Position numbers and translations under genes: made by a program. Positions 8,432 to 17,765 of a DNA stretch of 64,000 bases are shown here, piece by piece; within the stretch, counting starts at the first letter, position 1, and each line of letters starts with the position of its first letter. The notes below the pieces were generated by a model. It ran no database searches, was not told the origin of the DNA, and was given only the letters and a program-made list of their open reading frames with translations. The stretch comes from Mucilaginibacter robiniae (lineage in GTDB: Bacteria; Bacteroidota; Bacteroidia; Sphingobacteriales; Sphingobacteriaceae), in assembly GCF_012849215.1 (NCBI RefSeq), contig NZ_CP051682.1:3782001-3846000 (forward strand). Reading direction: 5' to 3'.

Positions 8432-8896
8432 ATGTCCCACTTTTTAGGTGAATTTGATTGTAAACTAGATGCCAAAGGGCGGATGATGATCCCTGCGGGC
8501 CTCAAGAAACAGCTTCCAGAAGCTGAAAGGGAAGGCCTTGTGATCAACCGTGGCTTTGAAAAGCATTTAGTTATCTACACCCGAAAAGAATGGGATAAGA
8601 TTGTTGACGACCTAAGCAAGCTTAACCAATACGAGAAAAAAACACGTGAATTCATCCGTTACTTTACTCGCGGTGCTACCGAATTGACGCTGGATTCTTC
8701 CAATCGCGTGCTTTTACCTAAAAATTTATTGGAATATGCCGGCATTAGTACTGATGTAGTGCTGGCTTGCCAGTTCAACAAAATTGAAGTTTGGAACCAA
8801 GCTGCTTATGATGAGCAGATGGATAATGCTCCTGAAAATTTTGCTGACCTAGCTGAGGAAGTAATGGGCGGTGCCGGAAGGAGGGTAGATGAGTAA
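8432..8896 (+). CDS. mraZ: Transcriptional regulator MraZ
   Basis: First gene of the dcw operon, 154 residues, the usual length. Two SpoVT/AbrB-like DNA-binding repeats are visible, each with the conserved DxxxR core: DAKGR at 13-17 and DSSNR near 89-93. MraZ forms ring oligomers whose repeats contact successive GTGGG-type boxes; matching boxes lie just upstream (8362-8386), so autoregulation is well supported. The 3' end overlaps rsmH by 8 bases, and its last codons contain AGGAGG, which places a strong Shine-Dalgarno site in front of rsmH. Confidence 0.95.
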   Translation: MSHFLGEFDCKLDAKGRMMIPAGLKKQLPEAEREGLVINRGFEKHLVIYTRKEWDKIVDDLSKLNQYEKKTREFIRYFTRGATELTLDSSNRVLLPKNLLEYAGISTDVVLACQFNKIEVWNQAAYDEQMDNAPENFADLAEEVMGGAGRRVDE

Positions 8897-9791
8897 TTAT
8901 CATAACCCGGTGATGTTGCAGGAGTGTATCGAGGCGCTGAATATTCGTCCTGATGGTACTTATGTGGATGTTACTTTCGGTGGAGGAGGCCATTCACGCG
9001 AGATTATAAAACATTTGAATCAAGATGGTCGTCTGTTATCTTTTGATCAGGATGCAGATGCGCAGCAAAATTTGATTGATGACAAGCGTTTTACGTTTGT
9101 AGATCAAAATTTCCGTTATCTGAAAAGCTTTACCCGCCTGCATAATGCGGTTCCGGTTGATGGTATTTTGGCTGATTTGGGCGTGTCGTCTTATCAATTT
9201 GATCAGGCCGAGCGTGGCTTTTCTATCCGCTTTGATGCTGAACTGGATATGCGCATGAATCAATCGGCCGAACTTACAGCTAAGCAGGTGGTAAATACCT
9301 ATGCAGAAGCTGATTTGCACCGCATTTTTGGTGTTTATGGCGAAATTCAAAATGCCAAATCATTAGCGCGTACAATCACAGTTGCCCGTTTGAATGGCCC
9401 TATTAATACCATTGCCGATTTAAAGAATACCATTGCAGGTTTAATTCCTCGTGGTAAAGAAAATAAGTATTTGGCTCAGGTTTTCCAAGCGCTTCGCATT
9501 GAAGTTAACCAGGAGTTAGAAGCTTTGAAGGAGTTTTTAACTCAATCGGCCGAGGTGTTGGCATCTGGTGGCCGTTTGGTAATAATGTCCTATCATTCGC
9601 TGGAGGATCGGTTAGTGAAGAACTTTATTGCTAAAGGAAAATTTAGCGGCGAAGTGGAAAAAGACTTTTACGGTAACGATCAAAAGCCGTTAGAAGCGGT
9701 AAGCCGGGGTGCAATAACAGCAACCGACGAAGAAATTAAACAGAATAACCGGGCACGTAGTGCTAAACTAAGAATAGCTGTCAAAAAATGA
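8889..9791 (+). CDS. rsmH: 16S rRNA (cytosine(1402)-N(4))-methyltransferase
   Basis: S-adenosylmethionine-dependent methyltransferase (MraW) that modifies C1402 in the ribosomal P site. It is 300 residues long; NPVMLQECIEAL at the N-terminus and the SAM loop VDVTFGGGGHSREI (26-39) are diagnostic, as are GVSSYQFD and the C-terminal MSYHSLEDRLVKNF. The start is fixed by the ATG inside the end of mraZ, preceded by an AGGAGG ribosome-binding site, unusual in a phylum that mostly does without one. It overlaps the next gene by 4 bases, implying translational coupling. Confidence 0.97.
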   Translation: MSNYHNPVMLQECIEALNIRPDGTYVDVTFGGGGHSREIIKHLNQDGRLLSFDQDADAQQNLIDDKRFTFVDQNFRYLKSFTRLHNAVPVDGILADLGVSSYQFDQAERGFSIRFDAELDMRMNQSAELTAKQVVNTYAEADLHRIFGVYGEIQNAKSLARTITVARLNGPINTIADLKNTIAGLIPRGKENKYLAQVFQALRIEVNQELEALKEFLTQSAEVLASGGRLVIMSYHSLEDRLVKNFIAKGKFSGEVEKDFYGNDQKPLEAVSRGAITATDEEIKQNNRARSAKLRIAVKK

Positions 9792-10198
9792 GTAACCGTT
9801 TACGTACAGAAATTCAGGACGAAGAAGCAGAAAAAGAACTGCTGGTAGAAGAGAATCCGATTAGTGAGAATCCGGAGAATTTTCTGCAGTTACTGCTGAG
9901 CAAGGGTTTAATCTCGACTGAGAGAGTAACCCAAGCTTTGCCGTTTATCTTTTTTATGGCGCTGCTCGGTATGATTTATATAGGTAACCGTCACTTGGCC
10001 GAAGATAACTTGCGAGATATTGATAAGCTTAGCAAAGAAGTAAAAGAGCTGAGCTGGGATTATAAAACTACCAAAGCTGATTTAGCTTACAAAAGTACGT
10101 TGACCGAAGTAGCTAAACGTGTAGATACATTGGGGATTATTGAGCCAATTGAGCCACCGCAAAAATTAGTAGATACAGAAGGAGGCGACGCGCAATGA
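9788..10198 (+). CDS. ftsL: FtsL-like divisome protein
   Basis: A 136-residue bitopic membrane protein in the FtsL position between rsmH and ftsI. It has an acidic cytoplasmic N-terminus of about 50 residues, a single membrane span (about 53-70, LPFIFFMALLGMIYIGN) and a periplasmic coiled coil (75-110, DIDKLSKEVKELSWDYKTTKADL). Sequence similarity to proteobacterial FtsL is low, as usual for Bacteroidota, so the call rests on topology, position and family resemblance to FtsL-like proteins. It is expected to bridge FtsQ and FtsI/FtsW. It shares 4-base overlaps (ATGA) with both neighbours. Confidence 0.85.
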   Translation: MSNRLRTEIQDEEAEKELLVEENPISENPENFLQLLLSKGLISTERVTQALPFIFFMALLGMIYIGNRHLAEDNLRDIDKLSKEVKELSWDYKTTKADLAYKSTLTEVAKRVDTLGIIEPIEPPQKLVDTEGGDAQ

Positions 10199-12291
10199 GT
10201 ATCAGAACTAATATATTACTAAGGGTTTATCTGGCTTTTGGCTTGATTGTCGTGTTTGCCTTCGCGGTGCTATTTCAATTATGCCATGTACAATTTGGGC
10301 AAGGTAAAAAATGGCGTGCTATGGCCGATAGCTTATCTACACGTTATGTAAACGTAGAGGCAGCTCGTGGTAATATTTTTGCAGTTGACGGAAGTTTGCT
10401 GGCTACCTCGGTTCCTGAGTATGAGCTGCATATGGATATGCTGGCTGGCGGTATTGCCGACGATAAAATATTCTACAATAAAGTAGATTCATTAGCTGAT
10501 AAGTTGTCGGCATTTTTTGGTGATAAGTCATCTCGTGAATACGCTTCTATTCTGCGTCAGGCTCGTCGTGATAGCTCACGTTATCAGTTAATTCGCCGTA
10601 AAGTATCTTATCAGGAATTAAAGAAAATTCGCAAGTTTCCTATTTTTTGCTTAGGTAAATACAAAGGCGGTTTAATTATCATACAAAAGAACAAGCGCAT
10701 ATTGCCATTCCGCTCATTAGCAGCCCGTACCATCGGCTATAAAAATGAGAATGTTAAAAATGCAGTAGGCTTGGAAGGTGCTTATGCGGATTATATCAAT
10801 GGTGAATCAGGCAAGCGTTTGGTTCAGCGTATTGCTGGCGGTGTGTGGATGCCGGTTAATCAGGATGATGAAATTGCGCCTAAAGATGGTGCTGATATCA
10901 TTTCTACCATCGATGTAAACTTCCAGGATGTAGCTCAGGAGGCTTTGAAAAAGCAGCTAATTAAAAGTCAAGCCGATCATGGTACCGTGATTTTGATGGA
11001 AGTAGCTACCGGCGAAGTACGTGCTGTAGCCAATTACACCAAGGTAGCGCCTGATCAATATGAAGAGAAGTTCAATTATGCTATAGCAGGTAATCAGGAT
11101 CCGGGTTCAACGTTTAAGCTGGCCTCTTATATGGCTTTGCTGGAAGACAAAATGGTAGATACCACTACTATGGTAGGTACTGGTAATTATCAGATACCTC
11201 ATCATACCATTAAAGATTCACATGGTAGTATTGGCGTAGTTACGGTAAAAAAAGCTTTTGAAGAGTCATCCAATGCTGCGGTGGCTTATTTGGTTAATAA
11301 AAGCTACCATAACGATCAGGAAAAATTTACCGATCATTTGTACGATTGGAAGCTAAATGAAAAAATGGGATTGCAAATACCCGGTGAAGCGCAGCCTGTG
11401 GTTAAAAACCCAAGCAGCCACAGCTGGAGTAATGCCATGTCATTACCGCAAATGGCTTACGGTTATGAAATGCAGTTAACCCCATTGAAAATGCTGTCGT
11501 TTTATAATGCAGTAGCCAATAATGGTCGGTATGTAACTCCTGTTTTTGTTAGAGAAATTAGAAGATTGGGGCAACCAGTTGAGAAATTTGAAACCCGTGT
11601 TGCAAATCCTAAATTATGCTCAGATGAAACCCTGCGTAAGTTACATGCTATGCTGGAAGGGGTAGTAGATGAGGGTACTGGTAAAAACATTATTTATAAC
11701 CCATTGTACAGAATTGCCGGTAAAACCGGTACAGCTCAGGTAGCTGACGGTAACAGGGGCTACAAAGCTAAACGGCAATATCAGGCTTCTTTTTGTGGCT
11801 ACTTCCCGGCCGATAAGCCTAAGTATTCATTGATAGTGGTTATTAATGACCCCAAAAATGGCTACTATGGTGCTTTAGTAGCTGGTCCGGTTTTCCGGGA
11901 AATAGCCGACAAGGTTTACTCTAGCGATCTGGAAATGCACCAGAATTTGCCAACACATTATGTAGGCAATACCGAAATGCCTAAAGTGAAAACCGGCAAT
12001 GTAAAAGCCGTTCAGCAGGTATATAATAAGTTAGGCGTAAAAGCCTTGTATGCATCTAACGCCATGGCTAAAGTGCCTGATACCAGCAATGGTATAGCGC
12101 CGCAGGATATTACTTATAAACGAGGTACTGTGCCCGCTGTAACGGGTATGGGGCTCAGTGATGCCTTATACGTGTTAGGTAATGCAGGTTATAAAACTAC
12201 GGTACGTGGCAGTGGTGTAGTGGCGCGCCAATCTGTAGCAGGTGGTAGCCTGATGCCTAAGGGAAGTAAAATAACAATTGAACTGGAATGA
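10195..12291 (+). CDS. ftsI: Septal penicillin-binding protein (FtsI/PBP3) with C-terminal PASTA domain
   Basis: Class B transpeptidase that cross-links septal peptidoglycan together with FtsW. It is 698 residues long, with a membrane anchor at 10-30, a dimerisation/pedestal domain (55-220, starting with ARGNIFAVDG) and a transpeptidase domain (about 255-600). The latter has the active-site serine in STFK (305-308), SSN (358-360) and KTGT (510-513). Residues about 635-698 form a PASTA domain (VPAVTGMGLSDALYVL), a muropeptide/penicillin-sensing module more familiar from Firmicutes and Actinobacteria enzymes but also found on Bacteroidota FtsI. All catalytic motifs are intact. It overlaps both ftsL and murE by 4 bases. 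Confidence 0.96.
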   Translation: MSIRTNILLRVYLAFGLIVVFAFAVLFQLCHVQFGQGKKWRAMADSLSTRYVNVEAARGNIFAVDGSLLATSVPEYELHMDMLAGGIADDKIFYNKVDSLADKLSAFFGDKSSREYASILRQARRDSSRYQLIRRKVSYQELKKIRKFPIFCLGKYKGGLIIIQKNKRILPFRSLAARTIGYKNENVKNAVGLEGAYADYINGESGKRLVQRIAGGVWMPVNQDDEIAPKDGADIISTIDVNFQDVAQEALKKQLIKSQADHGTVILMEVATGEVRAVANYTKVAPDQYEEKFNYAIAGNQDPGSTFKLASYMALLEDKMVDTTTMVGTGNYQIPHHTIKDSHGSIGVVTVKKAFEESSNAAVAYLVNKSYHNDQEKFTDHLYDWKLNEKMGLQIPGEAQPVVKNPSSHSWSNAMSLPQMAYGYEMQLTPLKMLSFYNAVANNGRYVTPVFVREIRRLGQPVEKFETRVANPKLCSDETLRKLHAMLEGVVDEGTGKNIIYNPLYRIAGKTGTAQVADGNRGYKAKRQYQASFCGYFPADKPKYSLIVVINDPKNGYYGALVAGPVFREIADKVYSSDLEMHQNLPTHYVGNTEMPKVKTGNVKAVQQVYNKLGVKALYASNAMAKVPDTSNGIAPQDITYKRGTVPAVTGMGLSDALYVLGNAGYKTTVRGSGVVARQSVAGGSLMPKGSKITIELE

Positions 12292-13751
12292 AGTATTTAA
12301 GCGACCTACTGGAAGGCTTGGCCTTTACTGAACTGCAAGGCAGTGCGGATGTGGAAATCACGGCTGTGGTTTTTGATTCGCGCAAGGTAGTAGCTGGGTC
12401 GCTGTTTGTGGCTGTACGCGGCACTGCTGTAGATGGTCATGATTATATAGAACAAGCTGTTAAAGATGGGGCTATAGCTGTAATATGTGAAGATTTGCCT
12501 CCGCATGTTACCGGCGAAGTGGATTTCTTAATGGTTGCCAATTCGGCCGAAGCTTTAGGTATTATATCAGCAAACTTTTATGATAACCCTTCACAAAAGT
12601 TAAAGCTGGTAGGGGTAACTGGTACCAACGGTAAAACCACTACGGCTACCTTGTTATATCAGCTATTTCGCGATTTGGGTTATAAATGTGGGTTATTGTC
12701 TACTGTGGAAAACCAGATCAACGGGCAGGTTATTCCATCTACCCACACCACACCTGATCCAATAGCTTTAAACCAGCTGTTGCACGACATGGTAACAAAA
12801 AGTTGCGACTACTGCTTTATGGAGGTTAGTTCGCATGCGGTTGCTCAGCACCGTATTGGTGGTTTAACCTTTGCCGGCGGCATATTCTCCAACCTGACGC
12901 ACGATCACTTAGATTATCATAAAACCTTTGATGGTTATTTGAAAGCTAAAAAGGCATTTTTTGATCATCTGCCTAAAACAGCATTTGCTTTAACCAATGT
13001 GGATGATAAAAACGGGTTGGTGATGCTGCAAAATACTAAAGCTGCTAAAAAGACCTACGGCCTGAAAAACATGGCCGACTTTAAGGTAAAAATATTGGAA
13101 AACCAGTTTGGCGGCTTGCTGCTGAATGTGGACGGCGACGAAGTATGGTTTAAAATGGTAGGCAGTTTTAATGCTTACAATTTGTTGGCGGTATATGCAA
13201 CAGCCATTCTGTTAGGTCAGGATAAAGCCAGTGTATTAACCAGCCTGAGTAATCTTACTGGTGCCGAAGGTCGCTTTGATTACGTGATAGCGCCTAACAA
13301 AGTAATCGGCATTGTTGATTACGCCCATACGCCCGATGCTGTACAAAATGTATTGAGCACCGTGCATGATATTCGTAAAGGTACCGAACAAGTAATTACT
13401 GTAATAGGTTGCGGTGGCGATCGGGATAAAGCTAAACGCCCGGTGATGGCTAAAACAGCTTGCGACTGGAGTGATAAAGTAATCCTAACCTCTGATAATC
13501 CGCGTTCGGAAGAGCCAACACAGATTATTAAGGATATGGAAGCCGGAGTGGATATTGCTGCTAAACGTAAAACCATCAGCATTACCGACCGTCATGAAGC
13601 GATTAAAACAGCTGTTCATTTAGCCCAGCCTGGTGATATTATCGTAGTAGCCGGCAAGGGGCACGAAAAGTACCAGGATATCAAAGGCGTAAAAAATCAC
13701 TTTGATGATAAAGAGGAACTGATTAATAATTTTAAAACACTGACTAACTAA
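12288..13751 (+). CDS. murE: UDP-N-acetylmuramoyl-tripeptide synthetase, meso-diaminopimelate type
   Basis: Mur ligase adding the third stem-peptide residue to UDP-MurNAc-Ala-Glu. It is 487 residues long; the ATP-binding loop GTNGKTT is at 112-118, and the motif HTTPDP with EVSSHA follows. The DNPR signature at 403-406 is the one that selects meso-diaminopimelate; lysine-type enzymes carry a different motif. The wall is thus predicted to be the A1-gamma type usual for Gram-negatives. Translation is coupled to ftsI by an ATGA overlap; 33 non-coding bases separate it from mraY. Confidence 0.97.
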   Translation: MKYLSDLLEGLAFTELQGSADVEITAVVFDSRKVVAGSLFVAVRGTAVDGHDYIEQAVKDGAIAVICEDLPPHVTGEVDFLMVANSAEALGIISANFYDNPSQKLKLVGVTGTNGKTTTATLLYQLFRDLGYKCGLLSTVENQINGQVIPSTHTTPDPIALNQLLHDMVTKSCDYCFMEVSSHAVAQHRIGGLTFAGGIFSNLTHDHLDYHKTFDGYLKAKKAFFDHLPKTAFALTNVDDKNGLVMLQNTKAAKKTYGLKNMADFKVKILENQFGGLLLNVDGDEVWFKMVGSFNAYNLLAVYATAILLGQDKASVLTSLSNLTGAEGRFDYVIAPNKVIGIVDYAHTPDAVQNVLSTVHDIRKGTEQVITVIGCGGDRDKAKRPVMAKTACDWSDKVILTSDNPRSEEPTQIIKDMEAGVDIAAKRKTISITDRHEAIKTAVHLAQPGDIIVVAGKGHEKYQDIKGVKNHFDDKEELINNFKTLTN

Positions 13752-13784
13752 TAAATTAACTAACAACTCAATAATAAGTAACAC

Positions 13785-15026
13785 ATGCTCTACTACCTAT
13801 TTAGCTATTTGGACCGTAACTACAATATTCCTGGTGCAGGAGTGTTTCAGTACATTACGTTTCGTATGGCTTTAGCGGTAATTACTTCGCTGGTTATTAC
13901 TACCGTTTGGGGCCGCCGTTTAATTGATTATTTGCGCTACAAACAGGTGGGCGAAACTGTGCGTAATTTGGGTTTGGAAGGGCAAATGCAAAAAGCGGGT
14001 ACACCTACCATGGGCGGTATCATCATTTTACTAGGTATTTTAATACCTACGTTGTTGTTTGCCAAGCTAGATAATATTTACATCATCCTGATGCTGGTTA
14101 CTACCGTTTGGTTAGGGGCAATCGGCTTTCTGGATGATTATATCAAAGTATTCAAGAAAAATAAAGAAGGGCTAGCTGGTCGCTTCAAAATAGTAGGTCA
14201 GGTAGGTTTATCCATCATTGTAGGTTGGACTATGTATTTCCATAGCGATGTTATCATTCGTCAGGAAGTAAAACTGCCAGTAAAATATGATGCGCCGGTA
14301 AACTTCCACATGAAGAACAATACGCCGGTATATACTCAGGATGTCAAGTCTACCAAAACTACCATGCCTTTCTATAAAAACAATGAGTTTGATTATGCCA
14401 AAGTGCTCAAATTTATTGGTCCAGGCTATGAGTATTATGCCTTGTTGGTGTTTTTGTTGTTTGTGATTTTCATTATCACCTTTATATCAAACGGCGCCAA
14501 CATTACAGATGGTATTGATGGCTTGGCTACGGGTACCTCAGCTATTATAGGAGTTACGCTGGCCATATTAGCTTATGTATCTGGTAATACATTCATTGCC
14601 GATTATCTGAATATCATGTACCTGCCTAATTCTGGCGAGCTGGTAATTTTTGCAGGTGCGTTTGTTGGTGCTTGCGTAGGTTTTCTGTGGTATAATTCAT
14701 TTCCGGCGCAGGTATTTATGGGTGATACAGGTAGTTTGGCACTGGGCGGTATTATTGCCGTTTTTGCTATTGTAATCCGTAAAGAACTATTGCTGCCTTT
14801 ACTATGCGGTATATTTCTGGTTGAGAATGCCTCTGTAATTATGCAGGTAAGTTGGTTTAAATTCACCAAAAAACGTTTTGGCGAAGGCCGTAGAGTATTC
14901 CTGATGGCTCCTTTGCATCACCATTATCAGAAAAGAGGTTTTCACGAAGCCAAGATTGTAACCCGCTTTTGGATTATCGGTATTCTGCTAGCCATCATAA
15001 CTGTGATTACCCTGAAGTTGAGATAA
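13785..15026 (+). CDS. mraY: Phospho-N-acetylmuramoyl-pentapeptide transferase
   Basis: Integral membrane enzyme forming lipid I from UDP-MurNAc-pentapeptide and undecaprenyl phosphate. At 413 residues it is about 50 longer than E. coli MraY. The catalytic aspartates FLDDY (115-119), the [12 protein letters not shown] block (239-250) and [11 protein letters not shown] are intact, as is [10 protein letters not shown] near the C-terminus. The extra length lies at about 152-212, a polar segment between membrane spans that would face the periplasm; such an insertion is common in Bacteroidota MraY. About ten membrane spans are predicted by eye. Confidence 0.97.
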   Translation: MLYYLFSYLDRNYNIPGAGVFQYITFRMALAVITSLVITTVWGRRLIDYLRYKQVGETVRNLGLEGQMQKAGTPTMGGIIILLGILIPTLLFAKLDNIYIILMLVTTVWLGAIGFLDDYIKVFKKNKEGLAGRFKIVGQVGLSIIVGWTMYFHSDVIIRQEVKLPVKYDAPVNFHMKNNTPVYTQDVKSTKTTMPFYKNNEFDYAKVLKFIGPGYEYYALLVFLLFVIFIITFISNGANITDGIDGLATGTSAIIGVTLAILAYVSGNTFIADYLNIMYLPNSGELVIFAGAFVGACVGFLWYNSFPAQVFMGDTGSLALGGIIAVFAIVIRKELLLPLLCGIFLVENASVIMQVSWFKFTKKRFGEGRRVFLMAPLHHHYQKRGFHEAKIVTRFWIIGILLAIITVITLKLR

Positions 15027-15059
15027 AACATTTAAAAATATTAATAAGGAAATAAATAC

Positions 15060-16451
15060 ATGAGCGAAACAAATACTATATCATCCATTACCTCTTTTTC
15101 CCTTTCGGAAAAGGCTGGGGTGCGGTTAGTAGTGCTGGGCGCTGGCGAAAGCGGCGTAGGCGCAGCTTACTTGGCCCAACAGCAGGGGTATGATGTATTT
15201 GTTTCAGATTTTGGTCCAATTGCCGATCACTACAAAGTACAGTTGCAAGGCTGGAAAATTCGCTTTGAAGAAAATCAGCATACCGAGGCAGAAATATTTC
15301 AGGCTGCTGAAGTGATTAAAAGTCCGGGCATACCTGAAAAAGCGCCTATTGTAAAAGCATTACGTGAAAAAGGTATCTCCGTAATTTCTGAAATTGAGTT
15401 TGCAGGTCGGTATACTCATGCAAAAATTGTTGGTATAACAGGTTCTAACGGTAAAACTACTACTACCAGTCTTACTTACCACATCCTGAAAAATGCAGGC
15501 TTGAACGTAGGTTTGGCAGGTAATATTGGTAAAAGCTTTGCCTACCAGGTAGCTACCGAACATTTTGATTACTATGTGCTGGAGCTAAGCAGCTTTATGC
15601 TGGATGATATGTATCAGTTTAAAATGCATATCGCTATCCTGCTAAATATTACTCCCGACCATCTGGACCGGTACAATTACCAGATGGAAAACTATGTGAC
15701 CTCTAAATTCCGCATTACGCAAAATCAAACAGCCGATGATTACTTCATCTACTGTGCTGATGATGCGGAAACATTAAAATACATGACTGAGCACACCTTT
15801 GAGGCTCAACTATTACCATTTTCTATTCAAAAAGAATTACCGTTGGGTGCATACCTGAACGGTGAAGAAATTAATATTAATACACCAAAAAACCATCTCC
15901 AAATGACTATCAACAAATTAGCCTTGCAAGGCAAGCACAACATCTACAATTCTATGGCTTCGGGCATCACAGCCAAAATTCTGGAATTGCGTAACGATAC
16001 CGTACGTGAAAGTATGGGTGATTTTAAAAACATAGCTCACCGCCTGGAAGAGGTAGCTGTAATATCAGGTATCAAGTTTATTAATGATTCAAAAGCTACC
16101 AACGTAAATTCAACCTGGTATGCATTAGAAAGCATGCCTGGTAAGGTTGTACTTATCTTAGGCGGCGTTGATAAAGGTAACGACTATAACGAATTAAGAG
16201 ATTTAGTATCTAAAAAGGTAAAAGCGATTGTGTGTCTGGGTAAAGATAACCGCCGCATTCATGAAGCTTTCAGCGATGAGATAGATACTATTGTAGATAC
16301 ACGTTCAGTAAAAGATGCTGTACAAGCTGCTTACCACCTGGCTAAAAAAGGAGAAACCGTATTGTTATCACCAGCTTGCGCCAGCTTTGATTTATTCAAA
16401 AACTACGAAGAGCGTGGCGATCAGTTCAAGAAAGCTGTAATGGAGCTTTAA
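15060..16451 (+). CDS. murD: UDP-N-acetylmuramoylalanine--D-glutamate ligase
   Basis: Cytoplasmic Mur ligase adding D-glutamate to UDP-MurNAc-L-alanine. It is 463 residues long, with an N-terminal Rossmann-like domain (LVVLGAGESGVGAA, 23-36), the ATP loop GSNGKTT (128-134), NITPDHLDRY and a C-terminal domain with ILGGVDKGNDY. The first 18 residues are a Ser/Thr-rich extension ahead of the usual family start. The 33-nt spacer before it and the 107-nt spacer after it are the loosest joints in the first half of the operon; no terminator is visible in either. Confidence 0.96.
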   Translation: MSETNTISSITSFSLSEKAGVRLVVLGAGESGVGAAYLAQQQGYDVFVSDFGPIADHYKVQLQGWKIRFEENQHTEAEIFQAAEVIKSPGIPEKAPIVKALREKGISVISEIEFAGRYTHAKIVGITGSNGKTTTTSLTYHILKNAGLNVGLAGNIGKSFAYQVATEHFDYYVLELSSFMLDDMYQFKMHIAILLNITPDHLDRYNYQMENYVTSKFRITQNQTADDYFIYCADDAETLKYMTEHTFEAQLLPFSIQKELPLGAYLNGEEININTPKNHLQMTINKLALQGKHNIYNSMASGITAKILELRNDTVRESMGDFKNIAHRLEEVAVISGIKFINDSKATNVNSTWYALESMPGKVVLILGGVDKGNDYNELRDLVSKKVKAIVCLGKDNRRIHEAFSDEIDTIVDTRSVKDAVQAAYHLAKKGETVLLSPACASFDLFKNYEERGDQFKKAVMEL

Positions 16452-16558
16452 GCAAAGCTTTTAAAAATGTGATGTAGCAGAATACTTTTCGCACATACCG
16501 GAAAGCTACTGCCAGAAGTTCAGGGAATTCAATAATTCGGGTTCAGACAGATAAAAGG

Positions 16559-17719
16559 ATGGAAAGAATTTTAAGCAAAACCAAGGGCGACCGCTGGATA
16601 TGGCTTATTGTGATATTACTATCAGTAGTATCACTGTTGGCGGTGTACAGCTCAACCGGAACGTTAGCTTATAAGCAGGGAAAGGCAACTGAAGCTATTT
16701 TGATGAAGCACCTGTTTATGATGATAGGGGGTATCGGGCTGATGTACATTTCGCATAAGCTAGATTACCGGTATTACGCTGGCATATCCAAAATGCTCAT
16801 GATTATTACTATCCCTTTACTGTTGTACACACTGGTTTTCGGTGCGCATATCAATAATGCCAGTAGGTGGATAGCTATACCCGGAACCGGTTTAAGCTTT
16901 CAAACATCAGATATGGCCAAGCTGGCTCTGATTACTTATCTGGCTCGTTTGTTATCACGCAAGCAGGAGAACATTAAAGATGTAAAGCAATCTTTTGTGC
17001 CTATCATGGGGTCGGTATGTATTGTGTTTGTTTTAATTGCCTGGGCCAATATGTCAACTGCGCTAATGCTTTTTGGTGTAAGCATTCTGCTGTTAATTAT
17101 TGGTCGTATCAGTGTAAAGCAAATTGCTGTGGTATGTTTAGCTGGTGGGTTATTAACTATGATGGTGATGTTTTTAGGCCCACGCCGCCACCTGTACATT
17201 ACGCGTATACACACGTTTATGCATCCTGAAGCAGTAAGTTCCGATAAAAAGTTTCAGGGCGATCACGCAAAGATTGCTATTGCCTCTGGCGGTATATTCG
17301 GTAAAGGTCCTGGTAACAGTACCGAGCGTAACTATTTGCCCGAAGCTTTCTCTGACGAAATTTATGCGATCATCATTGAAGAGTATGGTTTATTAGGCGG
17401 CGTATTCCTGATGGGTATTTACCTGTTCCTGCTTTATCGCTGTATTAAAATAGTAACTAAAGCACCTAAGGCCTTTGGCGCTTTGCTGGCTGCTGGTTTA
17501 AGTTTTAGCTTAACTATTCAGGCATTTGCCAACATGGCTGTAGCTGTAGGTTTAGGCCCCGTAACAGGTGTGCCACTGCCGTTGGTAAGTATGGGTGGTA
17601 CATCAATTCTATTTACCAGTGTAGCTTTTGGCATTATTTTATCAGTAAGCCGGCACATTGATGAAAACGAGCAGAAAAATAAAAAAGTAGTAGTCGGACA
17701 AATTTTAGAAGTAGCATAG
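16559..17719 (+). CDS. ftsW: Septal peptidoglycan glycosyltransferase FtsW
   Basis: SEDS-family polytopic membrane protein (386 residues, about ten spans) that polymerises lipid II glycan strands at the septum as partner of FtsI. Seen here are the SEDS core elements: ASRWIAIPG near 100-108, FQTSDMAKLALI, GPGNSTERNYLPEAFSDEIYA (large periplasmic loop, with the catalytic-region acidic residues) and the C-terminal PLVSMGGTSILF. FtsW rather than RodA is chosen because of position in dcw next to murD and murG. The C-terminal tail after the last span is short and basic. Confidence 0.93.
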   Translation: MERILSKTKGDRWIWLIVILLSVVSLLAVYSSTGTLAYKQGKATEAILMKHLFMMIGGIGLMYISHKLDYRYYAGISKMLMIITIPLLLYTLVFGAHINNASRWIAIPGTGLSFQTSDMAKLALITYLARLLSRKQENIKDVKQSFVPIMGSVCIVFVLIAWANMSTALMLFGVSILLLIIGRISVKQIAVVCLAGGLLTMMVMFLGPRRHLYITRIHTFMHPEAVSSDKKFQGDHAKIAIASGGIFGKGPGNSTERNYLPEAFSDEIYAIIIEEYGLLGGVFLMGIYLFLLYRCIKIVTKAPKAFGALLAAGLSFSLTIQAFANMAVAVGLGPVTGVPLPLVSMGGTSILFTSVAFGIILSVSRHIDENEQKNKKVVVGQILEVA

Positions 17720-17765
17720 CTGCCAGAAAACGGATGTTGAATTAAGCAGTACAAAACGAACATTT

